Below, in pieces: positions 9,886 through 21,500 of a DNA stretch of 64,000 bases (position 1 is its first letter; each line of letters opens with the position of its first letter). The stretch spans positions 289,873 through 353,872 of the forward strand of contig ML976987.1 of NCBI GenBank assembly GCA_010015675.1, given 5' to 3'. Source of the stretch: Byssothecium circinans (taxonomy: Eukaryota; Ascomycota; Dothideomycetes; Pleosporales; Massarinaceae). The translations under genes and the position numbers were made by a program. The notes below the pieces were generated by a model, which worked only from the letters and a program-made list of their open reading frames with translations, ran no database searches and had not been told where the DNA came from.

Positions 9886-11232
9886 TCAGTCCCTCTGCCT
9901 TCTCTCCTCCGGTTCCTCCACATTCTTCGATAGCGGCCAAGCCAACTCCCCCAGCCCAACCGGCGCTTGGTGGCTCATCCTCCTCCCCCCAGCATCGTTC
10001 CAATTCCACCGATTCGTCAAGCGATGCATCCTCTTCCAACATATCGCATCCCGCACATGGCCCGGCGCAAGCCCTTCATGCATCTGAAGCCAAAGCGCCT
10101 GCTGCGAAAGGCTAGCCAGTACATCATCACTCAGATCAACAAACCGCTCGCCCTCGAATTGCCGATAATGTCTGAGCTGGGGGAGTCTGCTTGTTGTCGT
10201 GGTAGGGTGATCGCGTTCGAAATGCGCGAGTTGGCAGCGGTGATAAAATTCGATTCCTTCGGCTAAGTCCTCCTGGCCTCGCTGTAATGGGATTTTCTGG
10301 CTTTTTAACCAGTCGAGATATTTTTCGCCACCGTAGAGGGCTACTACCTCGCAGATTGACTTGTGTTTCTGTATTCCCCACCGAAATCGGTACTTTGAGC
10401 CGGGGACCTCCGGTTCACGGTCCCACAGATGGAAAGTGACTGCTGCCCATGTCTTGAGTTCGATTCCCTTGGGTTGGAACGTCGTGATGAATGACATGGG
10501 GCAGTTTCGGAGTGGTTGGTTGGCACAATCGTAGGGGAAGTCTCGAAATGCGGATGCCCAAGAGGTTAGCTCTTCGCGGAGACCGGGAAAGTCGGTTGGT
10601 ATGGTGTCTTGGGAGAGGGAGTCGGCAAGATCAGCTAGAAATTGGATGGCTTCTTCGTCGTCTAGTTGATCGATTTCGGGAATGGTGAGGTTATAGTGGC
10701 CTGCGATAGTGACTGGGAAACGGAATTGTCCGTGCTGTCTGGGTAGGGGTGCCAATTTAAAAAGGTCGTGCGCGGCTTGGGTGCGGGAAAATAATTCGAT
10801 GTCGCCGGTTTTGCTATCCTCCTCTTCCTCACTTTCTGTGAAATTAGTATCGATGGCGTCCTCTTCAGTCTCCTTCGTGATCTCTCCGTCGTCGTCAGTT
10901 ACCAAGGCGGCGTCATCTGTACATGAGGCATCCTCTTCAATGGGAGGACTAGCGATGGCTTGTTCATCAACGGTCCCTGGCGTCGTGAACAAAGTTGCTG
11001 TGCCTTTTCCTTTGTTAGCGTCATTCTTAGTCTGCGTACCCGAGTGTTTTTTGGAGAGAGGTGTGGCATTGTCACCAGTCTCTGTCTCACTGACGGGCGA
11101 ATCGTAGCGTGGCTTTTTCTGTGTCGATGGGGGTGTGAGGAAAGCAGTGGTTTCAAGCACCGTAGTCGACTCCAGAGTTGGTGTTTCATCTCGTCGTCGT
11201 TTTCCGAGCGTGGAAACGGAAGAAGTAGACAT
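9886..11232 (-). CDS. Unknown fungal protein with acidic N-terminal half, 448 aa
   Basis: A single open frame. I place the start at the ATG at 11232 (MSTSSVSTLGKRRRDE). The upstream extension to 11349 encodes a hydrophobic, phenylalanine-rich run in AT-rich leader DNA that does not look like protein. Residues 1-130 are low-complexity, Ser/Thr-rich, with a basic KRRR cluster (a possible nuclear signal) followed by a strongly acidic stretch (ESEEEED). From about residue 150 the sequence looks globular, with many tryptophans and aromatic residues (WAAVTFHLWDREPEV, ALWLQMHEGLAPGHV). I do not recognise the fold or a catalytic motif. The layout suggests a nuclear or chromatin-associated protein, but that is inference. 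Confidence 0.7.
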   Translation of the reverse strand: MSTSSVSTLGKRRRDETPTLESTTVLETTAFLTPPSTQKKPRYDSPVSETETGDNATPLSKKHSGTQTKNDANKGKGTATLFTTPGTVDEQAIASPPIEEDASCTDDAALVTDDDGEITKETEEDAIDTNFTESEEEEDSKTGDIELFSRTQAAHDLFKLAPLPRQHGQFRFPVTIAGHYNLTIPEIDQLDDEEAIQFLADLADSLSQDTIPTDFPGLREELTSWASAFRDFPYDCANQPLRNCPMSFITTFQPKGIELKTWAAVTFHLWDREPEVPGSKYRFRWGIQKHKSICEVVALYGGEKYLDWLKSQKIPLQRGQEDLAEGIEFYHRCQLAHFERDHPTTTTSRLPQLRHYRQFEGERFVDLSDDVLASLSQQALWLQMHEGLAPGHVRDAICWKRMHRLTNRWNWNDAGGRRMSHQAPVGLGELAWPLSKNVEEPEERRQRD

Positions 11233-11802
11233 TGTACCGAACTGCAAAAACAAAATGAAATTGTCAAGTAAGAAAAAAGACAAAACAGAAATCGAAAGGA
11301 AACAACGTGAATAAAATGTTTGGACGAAAAGTGAGGTGAAAGGTGACATTCACCGCTCGTCTCAGCTTTTGTTTGTGGTTTCGCGTTGATCGGGCAATGC
11401 ATGGACCACGATGTCCTTTCGGTTAGCTTAGCGATGCGAAAGATCGATCTCGATCATGGCCAGCTCACCCCATAATCTTAAATTCAAGTTTCTAAAGGCC
11501 GTTCCATGGAAGGCAATAATAGCAACGATGTTGTGCAGCTCTCCGCCTTCCATAAAGCCTTGAATATAGTGTTACACATGCATTGCTATTCGCATGATTG
11601 CGAGAGGTGAGGTAGTTGATTGGTACATCTTGTAAGCCGGCGCTCTCACCTTTCTCCGGGCCGCTCCGTCGAATCCAACGCGAGAGTGAAAGCAGCACGT
11701 GTCATATTTTCGGCAGTGCCCTTTATCTTCAGGCCTTGAAGTACGACGCAGAACTCTATAACTTCAAGATCAATCGTGGCAAATTGTTTGAGACGTGCGC
11801 CT
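11233..11802. other. Leader and intergenic stretch
   Basis: AT-rich leader of the 9886-11232 gene followed by about 450 bp with only short chance frames. Nothing recognised. Confidence 0.4.
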
Positions 11803-12144
11803 CTATAATATAGGGTCCGCGTCTAAAACAGCGTTCAGTGGTAGGACTTGGCTCTCGTGCGGGAAGTGAGGTATCTGTCGCATATCCTTCTCCAAGTAAC
11901 TGTGTTTCTGATACTCCGTAAAATGTGACGGGATCGGAGGATGATGGGTGGAAGATGGCTGGAAACTGTCATAATACGGCGTCCTGGGGGGATATGTTCC
12001 AACCGCCGCGGGGGGTAGTTTTAAGGGCGGCTCGGCAAGTTGCTCTTGACTCAAAATCCCGAGAATTGAGGACGTGGAACTGGAAGATGATCCAACATGG
12101 CGAAGACTGTTGAAGTGATGAAGTGACGGAGGTTTTATGTTCAT
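11803..12144 (-). CDS. Possible small proline- and serine-rich protein, 113 aa
   Basis: A minus-strand frame with its own ATG lies 173 bp from the start of the divergently oriented regulator at 12318. The product is rich in Ser, Pro and His (a run SSSSSTSS near residue 19, several PP pairs) and has no signal peptide or known domain. Its composition is plausible for a short disordered fungal protein, but a chance frame in GC-rich promoter DNA is equally possible. Confidence 0.3.
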   Translation of the reverse strand: MNIKPPSLHHFNSLRHVGSSSSSTSSILGILSQEQLAEPPLKLPPAAVGTYPPRTPYYDSFQPSSTHHPPIPSHFTEYQKHSYLEKDMRQIPHFPHESQVLPLNAVLDADPIL

Positions 12145-12317
12145 TGTTGAAAGCGTGGATTGGACGGAATGGGCAGCCGACTTGATCTAATCACATCAAG
12201 CCTAGTGCGGCTCCCGCTTTGCCGTCCCCGCATTGAGCGCCTGGCTTTTCCGACATGCGACCGCGGACTCCTTACCACAGATCGAAACCAACCTCAAACT
12301 TGAACGATTAATATGTC

Positions 12318-14460
12318 ATGACCAAACGGCCGCACGAACCTTCTGTCTCATCTCCTCCCACTGGTGCAGTAGCGGTGCGAGCCAGCAATGGCGGTGGCCA
12401 TGACGATGGCGACGAGTCATCGCTCAAGAAGGCGCGGACCTTCATGGCGACTCTCGTATGTCGACCAAGCCGGATGAAGAATTATAGATTTACTAATGGT
12501 GTTACATGTAGGCGTGTAATGTATGCCGGGCGCGCAAGACAAGGTGCGATGAAGATAGGCCAAAATGCGGATATTGTCGGACGATGAATATTGAGTGCAC
12601 ATATCAGACACCGCGTCCAACCAAGTAAGCATCCCCATCATATATCGTGTTTCCTCCTGAGTCTTGGATAGAAAAGATCAATCCATGTCAGTAGCCATCA
12701 ATGCAATCCGAAGACTGGAGACAAAGGTGGAAGAGCTCACCACGGCCTTTACTTCTTCCCAAGCTCAAGGTCTGGCTGCCGCGCCACAGCCAACATTCTC
12801 GGCACAGGATCACCGATCCCCTATTTCAACAGTCTCGAATCCTAGCCCGGGCATTGCTCCAGCAACAAGATATGACCGTCCACCTCAAGACATCGGAGCC
12901 TCGCCCCAGATGATTGGCACTCCCGGCAAGAGCCCTTACCTAGTACCAGAGGCCCTCAGTGTAGTCACGCTATCATTCAGTCAGCACGGCGTTGCATCTT
13001 GGCCGGCAATCAGACGGATACTCTCTCCAGAGTTCATCGAAGCCCGTGACGCTTTACCAAGAGACTACATCATCGATATCGAGACCCATCGGACGCCGCT
13101 TCCCATGCACATCGACTACCCGGCCGATTTCAATCCCAGTTTCTGGCTGACTGAGCTGTCAATGTCGGTCATCAAGTCCCTGGCCGATGCCTACTTTGCC
13201 GTCTTCCATCGTCTCACGCCCGTTCTCGACAAGTTCCACTTCTTCTCAAGCACGCTAGGTCTGGCAATGGAGAGCGATTTGGGGTACGATATCGAGACAT
13301 GTCTGGTGCTCATAGTACTTGCACTAGGCTGTCTAGCCGTCAAAGCACATGAAGAAGGAGACTTTGCGCTCCCGTCACGCGTCCCACAGGAAGGTACAGG
13401 GTTCATCCGCCCCGACTGGTATGGACTGATTATGGACGAGCCTGCGGGGTTGAAATTCATCAACGAAGCGCGAAAGCGATCGGGATTCCTCAGTCTGAGC
13501 CTGAATGACCTACAGACAGGGCAGTTCCACATGCTCTCCACACTGTACTATGCGCAGGTGCTACGACCCCTCGAATCTTGGACCACAGTCAACCGAGCAG
13601 CACTGTGTTGCAGAAACATTCTGTCACAGACCGAATCGATCGACTTTGAGCAATGGGAAGGCGACATGTTCTCGCGCCTCTTCTGGAACACACTCATGTA
13701 CGAAACCATCATAACGCAAGAGCTCAACCTGCCTTTGAGCGGCCTCCTAGACTACGAAGCCGACATGCCGATACCGAAATTCACCCCCTGCCCACGACCC
13801 AAGGCATCGATTTCAGGCCTACTCGTCGACGAAGACGACTCCTTTTTCAACTTTCACTTCCTCGCGCAGGCCGCGCATCGCATCATCCTGACGCGCATCC
13901 GGCACAGCCTCTACTCGTTTGCGGAAAAAGAAGGCCATCCCAGCGCCTCGCTGACCGCGGAAATGCACCACCAGCTCGAACAATGGCGCACGAATCTCCC
14001 GCCCACGCTGCAATTCACTGACGCCGAAAGCGTGGATGACGACTCGCCCTCTCCAGCGCACGTCATCGCAAAAGCAATGCTACGGAGTCGTTATCTTGTA
14101 GCGAAATTCCACATCGGACGCCCGTTCCTCTACAAGGCCTTGCACGCCCCCGCCCACACGACCGAGAGCGAGTACCGCGAGATCAGAAAGGGCTTGAGGG
14201 GCGGCATGTTCTGGCCCACGACCATGGGGCTATGTGTTCAGATGAAGGCAGCGCTACCGATCAAATTCGGTTGGTGCTCGCAGTGCTTTGGGCAGGTGTT
14301 GCTCTTTCATGCGGTGGCGAGGAGTCCGGATGCGAGGTTGAGGGATACGCTGCCAGAGGGGTGGGAGGCTTGGGTTGGCATAATGATGGGGCTGATTGAG
14401 AAGTGTGGGGAGGAGAGTCCTGGTGTTGCGAAAGATGGGGAATTGTTGAGGCTGCTGTGA
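12318..14460 (+). CDS. Zn(II)2Cys6 fungal transcription factor, 679 aa
   Basis: Exons 12318-12455, 12512-12624 and 12672-14460 (introns 56 and 47 bp) sum to 2040 nt in frame. Splicing assembles a complete binuclear zinc cluster at residues 48-75 with spacing C-x2-C-x6-C-x6-C-x2-C-x6-C; the first intron ends exactly one codon before the first cysteine. A short linker and a coiled-coil-like segment (INAIRRLETKVEELTTAF) follow, typical for dimerisation. The middle part (FAVFHRLTPVLDKFHFF onward, about residues 250-600) matches the fungal-specific regulatory domain. It should bind CGG half-sites as a dimer in the nucleus. The target pathway cannot be told; the adjacent small frame and the glycosyltransferase are not obviously a regulon. 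Confidence 0.88.
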
Positions 14461-15623
14461 CAGATGGTGATGCGAAGACTGCTACGCTGCCTTGGCTTCC
14501 GATAGAGCCGTTCCCGCATTTGGGGACACGAGTGACAATGCGCGGTTTTATGGAGGGATCGGCACGTGATCAGATTGCGTTCCAGACGTCGGATAGCGAA
14601 GCGGCGCGGAGATTATATGTGCACCGCCTCGTTGTGTCCCGCCCGCATCTGCACACAGATTTGAAACGGGAAGATTTGTGCATGACGGACGGCTAATTGG
14701 CTGGGTTTTGGGCGTGAAACGTGGTTTTGAGGCGCTGCTGTAGGGCTCGCGAATTACATAATGACAGCTGCAGCTGACTGTTAGGTCCAGACGAGCGCTG
14801 AACGATCGCGAAGACGTGGCATAGAAAGATTCGACGTTACGAAATCAATTAACGCTTCTCCTCCCTCCCTAGAACAAACCAGCAAGCAAGGGGTTTTCTC
14901 TTCGTTCAAATTTGTTGTGGAATGGTGGCGCGGCGTCGGTGGCTGAGCCATGGCGGCTAATGCGTCTAATCCTTCGCTCGGAGAGATCTGATTCACAGAA
15001 TAGCCGCAGCTCCGTTTCAGCCCTCCGCATTGAGCGTAGCGTGTGAGCAGGGCGGCCATTTTGCGCGCTGTGGAACACGGCAGCTCCCTTTCTCGAAGCT
15101 TGACGATGATTTGCAGGCTTGCAGGCTTGCTCAGCCGCTGGGATCCGAAGAGGCGCCCTGCGTGATGATGACTGTGTGGTAGCTGCGCTGCGCCCTCGCA
15201 AGCATTTCTCCTTTTAACTTTTTGGCATCTGCTCCTCCCAGTCCTTGTTTGCTTTGCCTACCCGATCTCACTCTCCGGTGCCTGCTGGGCTGCTCTTGCT
15301 GTTTGCCTGCGGGTTGGAAAGGCTCTCTATACTGTACTGTGTCGTACCTGCAACAGATTCTGTACTTTCGGTAGACGCGGGTTTCATCAAAGAAAGCTGG
15401 GCGCCAGGCTAGGCCACGTAAAGCGCATCTCGGCAACGACTCATCATCTACACACTCTTCCCCTACGTATACGTCCTATCCGCCTACAATCGTCTTTCCT
15501 ACGCCGAGTTCGAATCCTAGAAGAGAGGCCCGTCATTCTTTTGCGCAGTGTGGAGAAGAGAGGAAGCCCGAAGGCGCAGAAGGGAACAAAACGGGTGTGA
15601 GAAGAGAGGGAGAAGGCGGGAAG
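14461..15623. other. Intergenic stretch upstream of the GT34-like gene
   Basis: About 1.16 kb of mixed composition. Several overlapping minus-strand frames occur at 14780-15436, but they overlap each other, have no domain and are basic and serine-rich in the way of chance frames. The part at 15440-15620 (CT-rich, then purine-rich just before the ATG) looks like the 5' leader of the next gene. Confidence 0.45.
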
Positions 15624-17002
15624 ATGGCAGGCGGCAATTATTCGTACACGAGCCTGAACAACATGTCGGGCGGGCGATGGCGGCGCGCGCTGCTGTTCGC
15701 GAGCATACCGATTGCAGTGCTGTTCTTATTCTGGGCGAGTGGGGGAAGTTTGGTTGACAGTGGCGCGAGCGACAGTGTCAGCCGGCTAAAGGGCGAGACG
15801 TAAGTCATCATCAGAGATCTCATTGCCTCACGTCTCCCAGAGCCAGAGATCAGGAAGGACGCTTGCAACCGTCCCACCTGTCACGCGTCCCGAGCCATGC
15901 ATACATCGTACATCTGAAGCTAACACGACGTCATGCGCACCACAGCTCCCCCTTCGCCTCGTCCTCATCCAACGTCTCCCTCCCCCCCGACGACACAATG
16001 ACAACGGTCATAAAAGCCCTCTACGAACCGATCCTCCACCCCATCGACGCCCTAAACTTCACCGACGAAGACGGCGACGTACACCGCCTCGGCGGCGCAC
16101 CCCGCTTCCGTACCCCCCTCGGCAAACGTGTGCTCGTACTCGACATCGACAGCCGGCCCCTTACCGGCACCGGACAACTCATGAACGCAGACCTAAAATG
16201 GAAAGGCATGCGCCCGCTCTCCGCCGGCATGCTGTCACACTACACCTACGCCCTCATCCACGGCTACGACTACAAATTCATCCGCGCGCCCGACTACGAA
16301 GACCGCTGGGGCACGTGGGTCAAAGTGCCACTAATGAAAGAAGCGCTAAAAACCCACGACTACATAGTCTTCATGGACTCGGACGTTGTCTTCCACTACC
16401 CGCACCTGCCGCTGGAGTGGCTAATGAACTACTGGAACATGACCAAATCGACCATGGTAATGATGGCCATCGACCCGGACGAGCCGCAAAACTACGACGG
16501 CCGGGGGAACCGCTATCTCAACACGGGTTTCATAATCGCGCAGAAGGGGAAGCGCACGCAGGAGATGTACCGCGATTGGGCGGAATGTCCGTCGGATAAA
16601 AAGTACAAGGGGTGTTCGCGCTGGAAGCAGGAAATGTTCCACGAACAGGCCGCGTTTGGGAATTATATCCGGTACGACTACGACCGCGCGGAGGATATCA
16701 AGGTCTTGCCTTGTGCGGAGGCGAATGGAGCCCCCGAGGCGATTGGGAGAGGCGGGTGCAAGGGCACGTTTGTGAGGCATTATTGGATCGATAAGGGGCT
16801 TGTTAGTAAAGCGCTAGGGGATCAGGTTATGCAGTATTTTCTACCCAGACTGCATCGCCTTTATCAACAGACGGCGACGGAGCATATCGTGGATGCTAAG
16901 GGGTATCGGTTGGATGGCGCCGAGTTGGTCGAGCTGACGAAAGAGGAGAAGGAGGAGCTGAGGAAGGAGGAGGGGAAGAATCAGAAGGATGAGGGGTTTT
17001 AG
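15624..17002 (+). CDS. GT34-like (GMA12/MNN10-type) Golgi glycosyltransferase, 410 aa
   Basis: Exon 1 is 15624-15799 and exon 2 is 15946-17002; the 146-bp intron has a GCTAACAC branch site, and the two sum to 1233 nt in frame. The start ATG at 15624 gives a short cytosolic tail and one membrane anchor (about residues 22-37, LLFASIPIAVLFLFW), the type II topology of Golgi transferases. The lumenal domain contains RVLVLDIDSR (about 120-129), a conserved HGYDYKFI segment, and the metal-binding DxD motif in VFMDSDVVF (DSD at 203-205). This fits the family adding galactose or mannose to N-glycans or cell-wall mannan. The C-terminus is a charged Lys/Glu-rich tail. Which sugar and linkage is not visible. 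Confidence 0.82.
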
Positions 17003-17475
17003 AGGTCTAGGTCCTGGGTGCTGGGGCTGGGGCTGGTGCGGGGTGGCATATACGATACCCGGAGTCTGGGAATCTTTTTTTCTTCCCCTATCTTTTCTCT
17101 TTTTTTCTTCTTCTTTATGGTCTCGTGGTGTTATGGCGTGGGTTGTAAAGGCTGTTTTGCTTGCATTTCTTTGGCGTTTTTCTTTTTTTTTATCGGGACT
17201 GAGCGCTTGGTATAGTGCATGGCATGGTATGGCATGCATTGTTTCGCATTTGCAGAGATGTTACTTCTACTAGAAGATTTAAAAAACGGATTTGTATCTT
17301 TTCCATCTTTTTAAGCTGTTCCTTGTTTTGGGGTTGTGCTGGGAGGGATAGATGGCGTGTTGAGTGGGCATGGCGTTGAGGCTGTTTTGTGGGCGATGGG
17401 GAGGAATAGGAGACTGGTAGAATGAAATGTTTGATATTCAGTGGGGCGTGTGCGGTGCGTATGATGCGTGAGGAC

Positions 17476-17995
17476 AAGAGATAGTCGCTGTGGTGTTCAT
17501 ACGGTATGAGGTGAATTTGTTGGGTTGAGATGGGGCCGGGGGTGTGATTGCTGTTAGTCGGTGGTACCTTCTCCGTCTGATTATGAATGTGTCATCCAGG
17601 GTGTGCAATGTGTGAAGTCAAGAGATAGTCACTGTGGTTCATGCTTGGGGTGAACGTGAGATGAAAGAGTTGGACGGGAGTGAGTGGCACAATTGATGCC
17701 GCCGGGTGACCGGCGGTACCTTCCCCATCTGGTTGGTTGCGTCATCCAGTGAAGTATGCTGTTAAAAGGCGCCAAAATTGGCTTGTCCTTTAACATAGCA
17801 TAGCTGGGTTTAGATGATGTATAGGTGGGAAGTTTCCCGCTTCAACATGCGCGGTGTTTTCAACCCAAGAGGTGGTCATTACGGTTTCACAAGGGGTGGA
17901 TCTTAGTGGAACGGTGTTGTGATGGTGTTTAGTGGGGTGGACGTGTGGATGCTGTTGGTTGGTGGTGCCTTCCCCGTCTGATGTTGATAGATGCG
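17476..17995. repeat. Three imperfect ~125-bp direct repeats
   Basis: Three units, at about 17476-17600, 17620-17750 and 17866-17995, share a head like CAAGAGATAGTC[GA]CTGTGGT and a tail like GTCGGTGGTACCTTCTCCGTCTG. The body is diverged but keeps the same spacing between head and tail. The space between units 2 and 3 holds a separate element-like segment (17757-17835) that also occurs near 34487. Confidence 0.6.
17757..17835 (+). repeat. Dispersed repeat segment, copy A
   Basis: Shares the order GCTGTTAAAAGGC...AAAATTGG...TTTAACATAG...AGCTGGGTTTA and then CTTCAACATGC with 34487-34575. The other copy is more AT-rich. Confidence 0.5.
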
Positions 17996-18564
17996 TTAGC
18001 GGGAACGCTACTCGTGACATCACTCCGGGCGGATCGGGTTTCAAGTTCTCCGTCCTACACCTACATCCCCATCTCGCCTTTCGACCTTCTCGATTTATGG
18101 CGCATCTTGGCGTATGGTGACGGATTGCGCGGCGTCCGATGTGCGGAGGTGAGCGTGGTCGCCAGCTGGCGTCTTTGGTACAGGATGGTTGTTTCCCCTC
18201 CCTTTTCCTTCACGCCGCAGACGTGCCTCCAAATACAGACGTCCTTCTGGCCAGGCGTACAACTTCTCTCGGTAAGTCTGTCGAGAAACAGACCAATCCC
18301 ATTCACAAGCTCAACTCGCTGACCGGTTTTCCAGGTGGCGGCGCCTATACGTACGACACAATTTCACACATCCTATGAACTGTCGTCACAGCGCGTATCG
18401 AGTTGCGCAACGTCTCACAACCCCCTCTTTGAGAAACATGGCACCTTCCGCCTACCTCTCCTCCTATTCCCCGTCTTTCATACTCCTTTCCTCCCACCTA
18501 CTCACATATCCTTCACCTCTAAAATCCCTACCCATGCCCGACCTCACGCCGCAAACAAGTTGAA

Positions 18565-21500
18565 ATGAAGAACTTCCTCAAGAGAAGCAAAAAAAAGACT
18601 CCACAGTCAGAATCACCGGCAACTACCGAGCCCGCTCTTAAATCCTCGGCTGTGGAGGCCGGTCCTTCGGCTATTACGGTGAAACCAAGCGTCCAACTCT
18701 CGCGATCACAATCATATTCGGCCGCTCCGGCTATCGAAGTCGACGACATTGATGTCACGTCTGGAGCTGAGGAGGAAGATGCGAAGCCTGAACGACTGAA
18801 GCCACCGGATCTATGGCAGCTTGCTTACGAGCGTTCTGGTCTTGAGGCCTCCAAGATTGCGATTCTTAGAGCTGAAGATGGGGAAAAGGACGAAGAGCGA
18901 TCGCTGAAGAACTTCGTCGAACGTGTCAAAAATCTGACGCAAGAACGAAGAGTTGAATGCGAGAGAAGCGGTTGGATCGATCACAACACCAAGAAGATTG
19001 CATTCGCACAGCAGGCACAGACGGTCCTTACTGCTGTACTAGAGCTTCGGGAACTTGTGAGTGCGGGACTCAAGTTCGATGTGACGGGTTACGGGGCAGC
19101 GGCATGGTCTGCGGTAACTTTTGGCTTGCAGGTGAGTCAACACGATCAGCTATTTGGCTACGCTCTAACATCTCGCAGCTCGTTCAGAATGATCTAGATC
19201 GAACACTGTCCCTCATGGATGCGTCTGCTTTCTTGGCCGACACTCTAGCCCGCTACGCGAGTATCGAAACGAATTACGGCGACCCGGAAATCGGCGATTG
19301 GATACACATGCAGGAGTGCATCGTTGACGTTTATGCTAGTGTGCTCAAGTACGCCGTTGAAGTTACATCTGTGTGCAGAAACGACACTACTGGTGGGAGT
19401 CCTTCAGCATAGTGGTTTAGTTTGCAGAAATACTAATCTTGTACAGACAGAGTTATCGCTAGCTTCCGGGCTCTGGCCGAGAAACCGCTGGAAACGCTGC
19501 GAACGGAAATCTCCGAACACGACACAAAGGTGGAGAAGTGGATGAAGTTGATCTCCGATCAATGTGGATCTCTATGGCTGGTACATCTTGTTGTTGACTA
19601 ACCTTAGTAGATCGTGCGAAAGAGTCAGAAGCAGTTAAATTGGAGATTAAGAATCTTTCAAAGGGTTTCACGGTCGTATCAGAGACGGTAGATAAGATCT
19701 TGACAGTTGTCCAATGTAAAGCTCCCGCCATACCCATGCCGTGAATTTGCTAACAGTCTGCAGCCCAAGAAGAAGACCATATCCGCAACTGGTTCTCAGC
19801 AGAAAGGGTTGGAAGGCACGAAATGATACAGTGCGATATTGGCCATTTGAAGGGAAAGCTGAACATAGGTCAATGGTTTCTGAGGTCTGACGAGTTCGAG
19901 AGTTGGGTACGCTACCCCCAGCAATATCTCCTTCTGCAAGGAGTTGGTAAGATACCCATTTCTTTTAAAGGAATGAAAGGTCCACTGCTAGTTAGTACAG
20001 CAGTGAAACGTTGCCGGGAAACCCCTGAATGGGAGGTTATATCGGCCTCTGAAACCAAGAGAACTTTGGTCATATTTGTTTTCACTTACGTTCCCATGAG
20101 CTCTATACTAACGAACTCATTCAGCAGGTTGCGGGAAATCATATCTTTGGTGCGTGAAACTCCCTTCCAGTCCCGTATTTTCACCTGCTAACCTCTCCAA
20201 CCAGTTCCATCGTTGTTGATCATCTCATCACCATGTATCGGAAGGACAGTCGAAAACTCATACTCAACTACTTCCTTGAAGACATTGGTATTCGACAAGA
20301 AGATCCCAATCATGTACTTCGCACACTGCTTCGACAGTTGATACCACAAGATCGGAATTTACCCTCACTCGTCCGAACTTTCTATAAGGAGCATACGGCC
20401 TACCCACCCACGACCAACGACTTTCTGAATCTTTTCGAGGATCTCATCTCCAGCCTAGGCCGAGATATTTTCATCGTTTTGGATGGCTTGGATCAGTATG
20501 CAGAGTCAACACGATCTAATGGCTCTGCGCAAATATTGAAGATGATGGAAAATCTGACAGTACTGGAGCACTATAACGTTCATCTTCTCGTTTCGAGTCG
20601 TCCTGGTGGTGTTGGTGGCTTGCATGGGCCTTTTAAAGCGCCTACTGCAACTATATCTTTTGACTTTCGAGGACCATTGATTAGACAAGAGACTTATTTA
20701 TTCGTAAAGCATCAGATGAGTACAATGTCAAAGCTAAAATACTTGCCACCAAACGCACAGCAGGAGCTTGTTAAGATGTTCGGGAGCAACTATCATGGGT
20801 GAGTTTCTTTCCTCGCACAGCTTGGCATTTTTATTTATTTATCTTCAGGTTATTTCTGTGGATTACCGCTCAATTAAAAGAGCTGCAACAATGTCCAGAT
20901 ATGGACAGCATGAAGGAAACATTGCTCAACACCCCATCTTCCATGGAAAAAATATATTCCCAGGCCCTACGGAGGATTCACTTGCGACACAAGCCTATCG
21001 CAAAACTCATCTTCATATTCCTTGCACGGAAGGAACAACTCGGAGGTGCAGCCGAGCCATTGGCAGATTTGGCAGGTTTATCGTCTACAAATGAGATTGT
21101 TGAGATCGGTACGAACGCACTAGTATACGTGGATCCAAGAGGCTACGCCAACTATGTGCACTCAGGCATTTCTCGATATCTCCAATCAGGGAATCTCTTA
21201 TCTAATCAAGAGCTACGTACCTTTCATATCTCCTACGTGCAATCGTATGAGCTACTCGTTTCAAAGTCCTTGGACTATCTCTCACAGGAAAGATCTGGCC
21301 CATATCTTGAATTAGCTGCAGATATCCTTCATTATAGATATACGGAGCCTCTGGTACTAGACGACCGCAACCATCCATTATCGGAACGTATATTCCAAGC
21401 GTTCAGTTCCGCCAAATCGTCTACGTACTTGACATGGCGACGAGGTCATGCAAGGGAGCTAAAAGTGCGCAAAAGCCCATACCCCAAGCCAACCAAGTTT

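Larger units (their letters stand above)
17003..18564. other. Long intergenic stretch with imperfect repeats
   Basis: About 1.56 kb without a gene. A T-rich 3' flank of the glycosyltransferase (about 17070-17200) is followed by imperfect repeats (listed separately) and then a C-rich leader before the NLR gene start at 18565. Confidence 0.55.

Noticed and set aside
14781..15436. Several minus-strand frames between the regulator and the glycosyltransferase
   Set aside because: Mutually overlapping, basic and Ser-rich, without a domain or consistent codon use.
15823..16599. A 258-codon plus-strand frame
   Set aside because: It is a frame shadow of the GT34-like gene, full of Arg, Pro and His as expected from out-of-frame reading of GC-rich codons.
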